9,213 bases of DNA from Rhodobacteraceae bacterium UBA2776. GTDB lineage: Bacteria > Pseudomonadota > Alphaproteobacteria > Rhodobacterales > Rhodobacteraceae. The notes beneath the pieces are model-generated. The model saw only the letters and a list, made by a program, of their open reading frames with translations. It did not search any database and was not told where the DNA came from. The position numbers and the translations under genes were made by a program. Positions 1 to 6,447 of the stretch are shown here, one piece after another (positions within the stretch are counted from its first letter, which is position 1; every line of letters starts with the position of its first letter). The DNA lies in the NCBI GenBank assembly GCA_002352425.1, contig DEIK01000067.1, forward strand, positions 35,926-45,138, in the 5' to 3' direction.

Positions 1-1035
1 GTCGGCTATGAATTCACCGCCAACCTAGAAGAAGAGCTGGACGATGTGTCGGCCGGCGAGCGCAACTACAAAAACGTGCTGGATCGGTTCTGGAAAGATT
101 TCAACGCCGCGATTTCCGAAACCAGCGAATTGCGGATTTCCGAAGTGTTGGATGTGCTGGACGACGTTCTGGCACCGTCACTGTACCCCCCTCGCGAAGA
201 TGGCACCGACCCACGGGTCTGCCCGTTGTGTGGTGAGGGCAAGCTGCATTTGAAAACCTCTAAATCCGGCGGTTTTGTGGGCTGCGGCAACTACCCCGAA
301 TGCCGTTATACCCGCCCAATCGGCGGCGACAATGACGCCAATGCCGATCGTGTTCTGGGTGTGGATGAAGGCGACGAAATCAGCCTGCGTTCCGGTCGGT
401 TCGGCCCCTATGTGCAACGTGGCGAACCCACGGAAGAAGTCAAAAAACCACCACGGGCCAGCCTGCCCAAAGGCTGGCAACAAGAAGATATGACCTTGGA
501 GAAGGCGCTGACATTGCTCAGCCTGCCACGGTATGTTGGCGATCATCCAGAAGGCGGCACGGTGCACACGAACCTTGGGCGTTATGGGCCATATGTTTTG
601 CACACAACAGTCGGTGAGGATGGCAAAGAGCAAAAACTATACGCCAACATTCCTGACGTCGAAGAAGTCTTTACCATGGGCATGAACCGCGCCGTTGAAG
701 CGATCGCCGAGAAAAAGGCCAAAGGTGGTGGCCGCGGGCGCACGGCGGCTGCACCGCTAAAAGAGTTGGGCGAACACCCTTCCGAAGGTGGTCCTGTCAA
801 TGTGATGGATGGGCGCTATGGTCCCTATGTGAAATGGGGCAAGGTCAACGCAACTCTGCCAAAGGACGTGGAGCCTGCGAATGTGACCATGGACATAGCG
901 GTTGAGTTGATCACAGCCAAAGCCGCCAAAGGCGGGCGCAAAAAAGCCGCGCCGAAAAAGAAACCCGCAGCCAAGAAACCCGCAGCCAAAAAGAAACCTG
1001 CCGCAAAAAAGAAACCTGCGGCTAAGAAAGCTTGA
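1..1035 (+). CDS. topA: DNA topoisomerase I, C-terminal part (5' end outside window)
   Basis: This is the C-terminal 344 residues of a type IA topoisomerase, the enzyme that relaxes negatively supercoiled DNA. The reading frame is open from base 1, and the first residues (TANLEEELDDVSAGERN) match the end of the TopA catalytic core, so the gene continues to the left. A zinc-ribbon follows with Cys at residues 74, 77, 95 and 101 of this fragment (CPLC ... CGNYPEC). After it come three Toprim C-terminal repeats, each with an R-(F/Y)-G-P-Y-V core, near bases 397, 580 and 814. The protein ends in a Lys/Ala/Pro tail (residues 314-344), common in alphaproteobacterial TopA and presumably a non-specific DNA contact. 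The catalytic Tyr lies outside the window. The TGA stop at 1033 is followed by 71 bases before the next gene. Identification is firm. Confidence 0.96.
   Translation, partial: VGYEFTANLEEELDDVSAGERNYKNVLDRFWKDFNAAISETSELRISEVLDVLDDVLAPSLYPPREDGTDPRVCPLCGEGKLHLKTSKSGGFVGCGNYPECRYTRPIGGDNDANADRVLGVDEGDEISLRSGRFGPYVQRGEPTEEVKKPPRASLPKGWQQEDMTLEKALTLLSLPRYVGDHPEGGTVHTNLGRYGPYVLHTTVGEDGKEQKLYANIPDVEEVFTMGMNRAVEAIAEKKAKGGGRGRTAAAPLKELGEHPSEGGPVNVMDGRYGPYVKWGKVNATLPKDVEPANVTMDIAVELITAKAAKGGRKKAAPKKKPAAKKPAAKKKPAAKKKPAAKKA
940..1032 (+). repeat. Lys/Ala/Pro micro-repeat encoding the TopA tail
   Basis: The last 31 codons of topA are built from repeats of the unit PAAKK(K), four times in a row with variation, after KKAAPKK. 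At DNA level the units read roughly aa(a/g)aaaccygcmgcc and differ mainly at third positions, which suggests old duplications or slippage followed by synonymous drift. Tails of this type resemble histone H1 and HU-like tails and bind DNA by charge; that role is inferred from composition. Confidence 0.8.
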
Positions 1036-1044
1036 GTGGGTTGA

Positions 1045-1077
1045 TTGACTCTTTGGGTTGCCCCCGTCACATATAAT
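1045..1077 (+). promoter_or_regulatory. possible promoter of the scoAB operon
   Basis: A perfect TATAAT lies at 1072-1077, 29 bases before the scoA start codon. The best upstream partner is TTGACT at 1045-1050, but the spacer is 21 bases, longer than the usual 16-18, so the -35 assignment is weak. There is no clear terminator hairpin between topA and this site, so read-through from topA is also possible. Confidence 0.35.
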
Positions 1078-1106
1078 TTCAACTGAATTATTGACGGGAG
1101 CCCCAC

Positions 1107-1802
1107 ATGAATAAAGTTTTCAACTCCGCCGCCGAGGCGCTGGATGGACTGCTGCAGGACGGCATGTTCATTGCGGCGGGTGGCTTTGGCCTGTGTGGCA
1201 TTCCAGAACTGCTGCTGGCCGCGATCAAAGACGCTGGCACCAAGGATCTGACATTCGCGTCCAACAACGCAGGCGTTGACGACTTTGGTATCGGCATTTT
1301 GCTGCAAACCAAGCAGGTCAAAAAGATGATCTCATCCTACGTGGGCGAGAACGCAGAATTCATGCGCCAATATCTGTCGGGTGAGTTGGAGCTGGAGTTC
1401 AACCCCCAAGGCACATTGGCCGAACGCATGCGCGCTGGCGGTGCTGGCATCCCGGGTTTCTACACCAAAACCGGTGTTGGAACGGTGATCGCAGACGGCA
1501 AAGAGCACAAAGATTTCAACGGCGAAACCTACATCATGGAAGAGGGTATCTTTGCCGATCTGGCCATTGTGAAAGCATGGAAAGCGGACGAAACCGGCAA
1601 CCTGATGTTCCGCAAAACCGCCCGCAACTTCAACCCACCTGCCGCCATGTGTGGCAAGGTTTGCGTGGTCGAAGTTGAGGAAATCGTGCCGGTTGGCACG
1701 CTGGACCCCGACGCGATCCACCTGCCGGGCATTTACGTGCACCGGATCATTCAGGGTGATCACGAAAAACGTATTGAACAACGCACAGTGTCGAAAGGGT
1801 AA
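1107..1802 (+). CDS. scoA: 3-oxoacid (succinyl-CoA:3-ketoacid type) CoA transferase, subunit A
   Basis: This 231-residue protein is the alpha subunit of a family I CoA transferase. The enzyme moves CoA from succinyl-CoA (or acetyl-CoA) to acetoacetate or a related 3-oxoacid, which is then cleaved by thiolase; it acts in the cytoplasm in ketone-body, short-chain fatty acid and storage polymer metabolism. The family glycine-rich motif GGFGLCGIPE is at residues 25-34, and ERMRAGGAGIPGFYT at about 107-120 is also typical. The length fits a stand-alone A subunit. The start is supported by GACGGGAG at 1093-1100, six bases before ATG. The B subunit follows after only three bases, so the two are co-transcribed. 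The family is clear; the exact acid substrate (acetoacetate versus another 3-oxoacid) cannot be read from the sequence. Confidence 0.93.
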   Translation: MNKVFNSAAEALDGLLQDGMFIAAGGFGLCGIPELLLAAIKDAGTKDLTFASNNAGVDDFGIGILLQTKQVKKMISSYVGENAEFMRQYLSGELELEFNPQGTLAERMRAGGAGIPGFYTKTGVGTVIADGKEHKDFNGETYIMEEGIFADLAIVKAWKADETGNLMFRKTARNFNPPAAMCGKVCVVEVEEIVPVGTLDPDAIHLPGIYVHRIIQGDHEKRIEQRTVSKG

Positions 1803-1805
1803 ACC

Positions 1806-2429
1806 ATGTGGGATCGTAACCAAATGGCCGAACGGGCCGCGCAAGAATTGCAAGATGGCTGGTATGTGAATCTGGGCATCGGCATCCCGACGCTGGTGTC
1901 AAACTACATCCCAGAGGGTGTGAATGTGACGCTGCAATCCGAAAATGGGATGTTGGGCATGGGCCCATTTCCAACCGAAGAAAACATCGACGCCGATCTG
2001 ATCAATGCGGGCAAGCAAACCATCACCGAACTGCCGCAAACCGCTTATTTTGACAGCGCGGCGTCCTTTGCGATGATCCGTGGCGGCAAAATCGCGATGG
2101 CGATCTTGGGCGCAATGGAAGTGGCCGAAAACGGTGATCTGGCCAACTGGATGATCCCGGGCAAACTGGTCAAAGGCATGGGCGGCGCGATGGATCTGGT
2201 GGCCGGTGTTGGCCGCGTGGTCGTGGTGATGGATCACACCAACAAACATGGCGATTCCAAAATCCTAAAGGAATGCACCTTGCCACTGACAGGCAAATCC
2301 GTAGTCGACCGTATCATCACCAATCTGGGCGTGTTGGATGTGGTTGAAGGCGGGTTGAAGGTGGTTGAATTGGCCCCCGGCGTGTCAGCTGAACAGATGG
2401 CTGAAGCGACACAAGCCAACCTCGTTTAG
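1806..2429 (+). CDS. scoB: 3-oxoacid (succinyl-CoA:3-ketoacid type) CoA transferase, subunit B
   Basis: This 207-residue protein is the beta subunit that carries the catalytic glutamate of the CoA transferase. The SENG active-site motif is present (QSENGMLGMGP, residues 44-54), with Glu46 as the residue expected to form the glutamyl-CoA thioester. The N-terminal GIGIPTLV (24-31) and GGAMDLVAGV (about 126-135) are family signatures. AAAGGG at 1794-1799 lies six bases before the ATG, within the end of scoA, so translation is probably coupled. The A and B chains assemble into a heterotetramer in known members. The gene ends 38 bases before a strong hairpin. Nothing is missing or unusual in the protein. 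Confidence 0.94.
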   Translation: MWDRNQMAERAAQELQDGWYVNLGIGIPTLVSNYIPEGVNVTLQSENGMLGMGPFPTEENIDADLINAGKQTITELPQTAYFDSAASFAMIRGGKIAMAILGAMEVAENGDLANWMIPGKLVKGMGGAMDLVAGVGRVVVVMDHTNKHGDSKILKECTLPLTGKSVVDRIITNLGVLDVVEGGLKVVELAPGVSAEQMAEATQANLV

Positions 2430-2466
2430 AACGAGCATTCAGCAATGGAACCCGAGGTCCATGCGC

Positions 2467-2487
2467 TGCCTTTGCTTTGCAAAGGCA
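2467..2487 (+). terminator. hairpin after scoB, possible terminator
   Basis: TGCCTTTGC at 2467-2475 pairs perfectly with GCAAAGGCA at 2479-2487 over nine base pairs with a three-base TTT loop. It lies 38 bases after the scoB stop. The downstream sequence is TTAAGGG, so the T-tract expected of an intrinsic terminator is almost absent. It could be an inefficient terminator, a 3'-end stabilising structure, or a remnant of an intergenic element. Confidence 0.45.
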
Positions 2488-2512
2488 TTAAGGGTTGTAA
2501 GTCAGCTAAGCG

Positions 2513-2536
2513 GACCTTTCCGCCATTCGCTTCGTA
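2513..2536 (+). repeat. left arm of a weak inverted repeat around the phosphatase-like gene
   Basis: GACCTTT (2513-2519) and CTTCGTA (2530-2536) recur in the same order on the opposite strand at 3185-3141, on the far side of the phosphatase-like gene. The two blocks are 10 bases apart here and 31 bases apart in the other arm. The matches are short and could be chance. A small self-hairpin GCGGA/TCCGC overlaps this arm at 2510-2523. Confidence 0.2.
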
Positions 2537-2558
2537 ACGGAATCTTTCCGGAAAACTA

Positions 2559-3038
2559 TTAGTAATCCAAATTGGAGTACTGGTTCTTTTGTTCAACATT
2601 TTCGAGGTTACCAATAAATTTTGCCCAAACTCCTCCGGGTCTCCAAATACTATCCATTATTGCGAATGCATCATGCTCTGATCCCACAGAGAATGCTTTT
2701 GCATAACGGAAAAAAAAGGCGGTGACTCGCGCATTGAAAATGCAATGGACATGAACCTTGCAATCCTTTGTCTGATCAAATGCCTTGCAAAAATTCGAAA
2801 AATCCTCTTCCGTCGGATTCTCGAAATCAACTGGAATATAAGCATAATTAATGCCTAAAGCAGCGACGGATGCAGCCTCATCATCAAGCGCGTCTTTGCT
2901 TGAATGGGGTCCTAGATTGATAATATGGCTGATACCCAAATCTCGGATTTTGGATAGTTGTGCTAGGGTAGGCTGACCTGACGTGGTGACGTTTTCATCC
3001 AACCTTCGCCAATTCAAAATTTCGTCCAAATCTTTCAT
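2559..3038 (-). CDS. protein tyrosine/dual-specificity phosphatase-like protein
   Basis: This encodes a 159-residue cytoplasmic protein of the cysteine phosphatase fold (the group annotated as 'protein tyrosine phosphatase family' or 'beta-lactamase hydrolase-like'). Seen in order: TSGQPTLAQL (19-28), typical of the N-terminus; HIINLGP (38-44); YIPVDFENPTEEDF (67-80); and the active-site loop VHCIFNAR (97-104), in which Cys99 and Arg104 form a CX4R pattern, as in this subfamily, instead of the classical CX5R. The start at 3038 is chosen because GAGGGA lies just upstream and because similarity starts here; an upstream in-frame ATG at 3125 would add 29 unremarkable residues. The gene is convergent with scoB and divergent from the next operon. 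It is visibly richer in A/T than its neighbours, with A/T-ending codons, which suggests recent acquisition. Substrate unknown. Confidence 0.8.
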   Translation of the reverse strand: MKDLDEILNWRRLDENVTTSGQPTLAQLSKIRDLGISHIINLGPHSSKDALDDEAASVAALGINYAYIPVDFENPTEEDFSNFCKAFDQTKDCKVHVHCIFNARVTAFFFRYAKAFSVGSEHDAFAIMDSIWRPGGVWAKFIGNLENVEQKNQYSNLDY

Positions 3039-3041
3039 GGT

Positions 3042-3047
3042 TCCCTC
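3042..3047 (-). promoter_or_regulatory. Shine-Dalgarno site deciding the phosphatase-like start
   Basis: On the minus strand GAGGGA lies three bases before the ATG at 3038 (core GAGG about five bases away). No comparable site precedes the alternative ATG at 3125, so the shorter protein is preferred. Confidence 0.6.
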
Positions 3048-3087
3048 GGATCGTTCTCTAAAATTTTGTTCATAAAATATCGTTCCG

Positions 3088-3116
3088 ATAATTGGACAAG
3101 TATTAGAAACAAGCAA
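3088..3116 (-). promoter_or_regulatory. possible promoter of the phosphatase-like gene
   Basis: On the minus strand TTGCTT (3116-3111) and AATTAT (3093-3088) are separated by 17 bases, in an AT-rich stretch about 50 bases upstream of the chosen start. This resembles a sigma-70 promoter, but AT-rich DNA gives such matches by chance. Confidence 0.25.
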
Positions 3117-3140
3117 GTCTTTCACAAAATGAAGCCGTCC

Positions 3141-3185
3141 TACGAAGTGTCATTCTGGGCTCTGAACGGAAGTTCAACAAAGGTC
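3141..3185 (-). repeat. right arm of a weak inverted repeat around the phosphatase-like gene
   Basis: Read on the minus strand, GACCTTT (3185-3179) is followed after 31 bases by CTTCGTA (3147-3141), the same two blocks as in the left arm at 2513-2536. If real, the pair would bound a unit of about 670 bases that carries the phosphatase-like gene. Confidence 0.2.
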
Positions 3186-3262
3186 ACAAATTTGCATATC
3201 CACCGCAGCTGAACTTGGAATGTGTCGCTGATGGGTCATAACAGCCATAAACTCCACCAACA

Positions 3263-3292
3263 TTGTTCCCTTTTCAGAAACAGCTTCATATT
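3263..3292 (+). promoter_or_regulatory. possible promoter of the flippase-like/dprE1/dprE2-like operon
   Basis: TTGTTC (3263-3268) and CATATT (3287-3292) are separated by 18 bases, 37 bases before the preferred start at 3330. The match is modest. The rest of the 291-base gap between the divergent starts (3039-3329) holds no gene that I can support. Confidence 0.3.
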
Positions 3293-3329
3293 ATTGCCTC
3301 AATTGACCCCTAAACGACGGGTAATGTAT

Positions 3330-4343
3330 ATGAGCAGCACACAAAGCCAAAATGGCCCACAGCCCATCCAACGCCTACGGCGCGGGCGCGATATGCTGTT
3401 TTTGGGTGGCCTGTTGGCGCTGATGCTGTTTGGATTGATCAGCCTTGCCGCTGCAACCGGCTGGGACGAGACCAAAGCCCAGCTGGCCAAACTGACCCTG
3501 ACAAACATATTTGTATTGCTCGCCCTGTCGCTGGCCAACTACCTGCTGCGCGGGCTTCGTTGGCATTTGTTTGCACGGCGCTTGGGCCTGCCCACAACCC
3601 TTATGCAAGATTTGCGCCATTTCCTTGGCGGTTTCGCAATGAGCGTCACCCCGGGCCGAGTGGGCGAATTGATCCGCATGCGTTGGCTGAAACGCGAGGC
3701 CGGATGGGCGGTTGAGCGCACCGCTCCGCTGGTTTTGATGGACCGCGCCTCGGACTTGACCGCGATTGCAATCATACTAGCAGTATCCGTGTCACTGACC
3801 ACCACTGGCATTTCGGGTGCATTCCCCGTGACGTTGATCGCAATCGGGCTGGCCGTAATTGCCACCCGTCCCGCGTTGCTGACCAGCTTCGTCACCTACA
3901 CACACAAATTCATCGGCCGCTGGTCACGCCTGTTTGGCCGTATTCGCATGGCCGCTCGCTCGCTAAAACAGTTCTCGGGCGCAGCGGTGATGCTGCCGAC
4001 CCTGACACTGGGCCTGCTGGGCTGGTTGGCCGAGGGCTATGCATTCTTCCTGCTGTTGGGCTGGTTGGGTGCTGACATCGGGTTGGCGATGGCCGTTGCC
4101 GTTTTCGTATTCTCGACCCTTGCTGGCGGCCTAACGGGCGCACCGGGTGGGGTTGGCGGGGCCGAAGCCGCGATGATCGCCATCTTGGGTATGAAGGGCG
4201 TGCCGCTGGAAATCAGCCTGCCTGCAACCGCAATTATACGGATCACCACGCTGTGGTTTGCCATTGGCATCGGGCTGGCCGTGTTCCCATTCGCTGAACG
4301 AATTTCATTAAGGAAGCAAAAAAATGCGCTGGAAAACCGCTGA
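3330..4343 (+). CDS. UPF0104 / LPG-synthase transmembrane-domain (flippase-like) protein
   Basis: This 337-residue inner-membrane protein belongs to the family of the lysylphosphatidylglycerol synthase membrane domain (UPF0104), members of which are implicated in lipid or lipid-linked sugar flipping; it has no soluble aminoacyl transfer domain. Hydrophobic segments are near residues 21-41, 57-74, 142-158, 162-179, 219-244, 249-267 and 298-321. Two family motifs are clear: SVTPGRVGELIR (105-116) and GAPGGVGGAEAAMIAIL (270-286). The start at 3330 is preferred because GACGGG lies eight bases upstream; ATG 3324 is an alternative, and the in-frame ATG at 3222 would add a non-homologous AT-rich leader. 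The gene overlaps the DprE1-like gene by 20 bases, which implies coupled translation. From that context I infer a job in transporting or supporting the polyprenyl-phosphoryl pentose; the exact activity is not known. Confidence 0.85.
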   Translation: MSSTQSQNGPQPIQRLRRGRDMLFLGGLLALMLFGLISLAAATGWDETKAQLAKLTLTNIFVLLALSLANYLLRGLRWHLFARRLGLPTTLMQDLRHFLGGFAMSVTPGRVGELIRMRWLKREAGWAVERTAPLVLMDRASDLTAIAIILAVSVSLTTTGISGAFPVTLIAIGLAVIATRPALLTSFVTYTHKFIGRWSRLFGRIRMAARSLKQFSGAAVMLPTLTLGLLGWLAEGYAFFLLLGWLGADIGLAMAVAVFVFSTLAGGLTGAPGGVGGAEAAMIAILGMKGVPLEISLPATAIIRITTLWFAIGIGLAVFPFAERISLRKQKNALENR

Positions 4344-5637
4344 TTATTCCGGCTGGGGCCGGGTTCATACTGCAACGGGTGAGTTGGCCCGTCCCGAACG
4401 CGTTTCGGCGCTTGAGGCCATTTTGGATGAATCCCCCGCCCCCGCCATCGGCATGTGCCGCTCTTACGGGGATGCCTCGCTGAACGACGGTGGTCGCGCC
4501 ATTGATATGACGCGGATGATGCGTGTGTTAGGCTTTGACGAGGACACAGGCATTTTGGAAGTCGAAGGCGGTTGCCAAATCGGCGAGTTGGCTCGGCTAT
4601 TCGCGCCACGCGGCTGGTTGCCAGCCGTAATGCCCGGCACAGGGTTTGCCACGGTTGCGGGCTGTATTGCCAATGACGTACACGGCAAAAATCACCACGG
4701 TATCGGGTCGTTCGGTCAGCATGTCGTCAGCATGACCCTGTTGAATGGTAAGGCAAAGCAAGTGATCGGCCCGAAACGTAACGCGGCCCTGTTCAAGGCC
4801 ACAGTTGGCGGATTGGGCCAAACCGGTGTGATTGTATCGGCGAAATTGCAGATGATCCCCTGCAAGGGTGATGTGATGATGGTCACAGAGCGCCGCATTG
4901 AAGGCTGGGATGATTTTCTGGAAGCATTGGACAATTCCAAGGCCACATATTCGGTCGGCTGGATCGACGCGACCGCCAAAGGCGATGCGTTGGGACGTGG
5001 CATTTTGGAAGAAGGCGAAACTGGCGCGGGATTGATCCCTAAACCAAAAAAATCCAAGTCCGTGCTATTCAATGCGCCGTCTTTTGCGCTGTCCAAACCC
5101 GTTGTGAGGCTGTTCAACAAGCTTTACTACGGGCGGGTGCCCAAAGCGGGCCGCACCTCGGTCAAACCAATCAGTGATTTCTTTTTCCCGCTGGATGCGA
5201 TCCACGACTGGAACCGTTTATACGGCAAACGCGGCTTTCATCAGTTTCAATGCGTGATGCCGATTGAACAGGCGGATGCCTTGCGCGAGATGCTCGTGAA
5301 AATTGCAAGCTCTGGCATGGCGTCACCGCTGGCCGTGTTGAAACGCATGGGGGCTGGACGGGCTGGCTATATGTCCTTCCCGATGGAAGGCTACACTTTG
5401 GCTGTAGACTTTCCAAACCGTGCAGGGGCCGAGGCCCTAATCCATATGCTAGAAGAAATGACGCTACATGCGGGCGGGCGGCTGTATTTGGCCAAGGACG
5501 CGTTGGCAACGGGGCGACGGTTGAAGCCTATGTATAAAGAACACACGAAATATGTGGCCGAAGTGGCCAAGGCGGATCCGGATGGCCATTTCACCACCGA
5601 CATCATCCGCCGACTGGATCTAAGGAGCGAGACATGA
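4324..5637 (+). CDS. dprE1: DprE1-like FAD-dependent polyprenylphosphoryl-ribose 2'-oxidase
   Basis: This 437-residue flavoprotein resembles DprE1, which oxidises the 2'-hydroxyl of decaprenylphosphoryl-beta-D-ribose to the 2-keto intermediate. The N-terminal half is a PCMH-type FAD domain: RSYGDASLNDGG (46-57), PGTGFATVAGCIANDVHGKNHHGIGSFG (104-131, shown by its key HGKNHH at 120-125) and TVGGLGQTG (160-168). The substrate half has SDFFFPLDAIHDWNRLYG (284-301) and FHQFQCVMP (305-313), both close to DprE1. The catalytic Lys is kept in RLYLAKD (Lys391). At the position of the mycobacterial Cys387 attacked by benzothiazinones this protein has Ala360 (TLAVDFP). AGGAAG at 4311-4316 lies seven bases before ATG. 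The gene overlaps its neighbours on both sides (20 and 4 bases). Family assignment is strong; the polyprenyl chain and sugar are inferred from the neighbouring UbiA and DprE2 types. Confidence 0.88.
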   Translation: MRWKTADYSGWGRVHTATGELARPERVSALEAILDESPAPAIGMCRSYGDASLNDGGRAIDMTRMMRVLGFDEDTGILEVEGGCQIGELARLFAPRGWLPAVMPGTGFATVAGCIANDVHGKNHHGIGSFGQHVVSMTLLNGKAKQVIGPKRNAALFKATVGGLGQTGVIVSAKLQMIPCKGDVMMVTERRIEGWDDFLEALDNSKATYSVGWIDATAKGDALGRGILEEGETGAGLIPKPKKSKSVLFNAPSFALSKPVVRLFNKLYYGRVPKAGRTSVKPISDFFFPLDAIHDWNRLYGKRGFHQFQCVMPIEQADALREMLVKIASSGMASPLAVLKRMGAGRAGYMSFPMEGYTLAVDFPNRAGAEALIHMLEEMTLHAGGRLYLAKDALATGRRLKPMYKEHTKYVAEVAKADPDGHFTTDIIRRLDLRSET

Positions 5638-6371
5638 GCGAAACCTGGATCATATTGGGTGCGACATCGTCTATGGCCAAAGCCTTTGCACGGTCGGTGT
5701 CTGAGCAGGGCCACGGCGTTTTGCTAGCGGGTCGGGACATGGACGATTTGAAACGGTCGGCCGCCGACTGCGTTGTTTATGGCGCGCGGGTTGGTGAGGC
5801 GCTAAAATTTGACGCGCGCAAACCAGCAAATTTTGGCGCGATTGTTAAGCGGGCCAAAGCCGAGGAAGGCATGATCAACGTTGCGGTTTTTGTCGGCTCT
5901 ATGCCCCCGCAAGACGAGATTGATGCAGACCCCAACCTGATTGAAGGCACGGTGACGGACAGTTTCACGGGACCAGCTATGTTTTTGCAAAGCATTGCGT
6001 CAGAAATGGAGCTGCGTGGCGGTGGCTGTGTTGTGGGCGTTGGGTCGGTCGCAGGGGATCGTGGGCGCATTGGCAACTATGTCTACGGCGCTGCCAAGGC
6101 AGGGTTCGCCACCTATCTGTCGGGCCTGCGCAACCGTTTGACCCGCTCAGGTGGACATGTGGTCACGGTGAAACCTGGATTTGTGGACACGGGCATGACT
6201 TGGGGCATCGAGGGGATGTTTTTGGTCGCAACACCTGAGAAGGTCGCAGCAGATATTCTGAAGGCCGTCGCGAAAAAGCGCAACGTGATTTATACCCCGT
6301 TTTTCTGGCGCTATATAATGCTGATCATTCGGAGCATTCCCGAGTTTATCTTTAAGAAGATGTCGATTTAG
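5634..6371 (+). CDS. dprE2: DprE2-like short-chain reductase
   Basis: This 245-residue short-chain dehydrogenase/reductase resembles DprE2, which reduces the 2-keto intermediate with NADH to give polyprenylphosphoryl-D-arabinose. The catalytic residues are Ser138 (GSVAGDRGR), Tyr151 and Lys155 (NYVYGAAKAG), followed by VKPGFVDTGM (179-188). The C-terminus FFWRYIMLIIRSIPEFIFKK (223-242) is amphipathic and very like the tail of mycobacterial DprE2, probably a membrane-associating segment. The nucleotide-binding turn is unusual: GATSSMAKA (9-17) has Ser and Ala where the common SDR pattern has the second and third Gly. The start overlaps the DprE1-like stop as ATGA, with AAGGAG at 5622-5627. The pairing with a DprE1-like partner is what distinguishes it from a generic SDR. 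Confidence 0.86.
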   Translation: MSETWIILGATSSMAKAFARSVSEQGHGVLLAGRDMDDLKRSAADCVVYGARVGEALKFDARKPANFGAIVKRAKAEEGMINVAVFVGSMPPQDEIDADPNLIEGTVTDSFTGPAMFLQSIASEMELRGGGCVVGVGSVAGDRGRIGNYVYGAAKAGFATYLSGLRNRLTRSGGHVVTVKPGFVDTGMTWGIEGMFLVATPEKVAADILKAVAKKRNVIYTPFFWRYIMLIIRSIPEFIFKKMSI

Positions 6372-6380
6372 CCAACCACT

Positions 6381-6395
6381 CGTCACGCGCTGACG
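6381..6395. terminator. small hairpin between convergent operons
   Basis: CGTCA (6381-6385) pairs with TGACG (6391-6395) around a five-base loop, in the 76-base gap between the two convergent operons. A second imperfect stem, TTTCTCG with CGaAGAAA, follows at 6401-6422. Neither has a proper T-tract. Together they could act as a weak bidirectional terminator, which would make sense at this position, but the evidence is slight. Confidence 0.25.
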
Positions 6396-6447
6396 CTGCG
6401 TTTCTCGTTCCTAGCGAAGAAAGCTGTTAGGCTTGATGAGCGGCGGC

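Noticed and set aside
940..1032. Tandem short repeats as a CRISPR or a regulatory repeat array
   Set aside because: The repeats are in frame, vary at synonymous positions and encode the Lys-rich TopA tail, so they are coding.
825..1307. Long open frames on the strand opposite topA, scoA and scoB
   Set aside because: They are shadows: their composition mirrors the antisense of real genes, and they lack recognisable domains and ribosome binding sites.
2545..2554. Palindrome TTTCCGGAAA as an operator
   Set aside because: It is a single short palindrome at the 3' side of two convergent genes, with no promoter nearby for it to control.
3039..3125. Longer start of the phosphatase-like gene at 3125
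   Set aside because: A strong GAGGGA site and the family N-terminus both point to the ATG at 3038.
3222..3329. N-terminal extension of the flippase-like protein from the ATG at 3222
   Set aside because: The 36 added residues are rich in His/Ser/Asn, unlike the family, come from AT-rich flanking DNA, and lack a good Shine-Dalgarno; GACGGG favours 3330.
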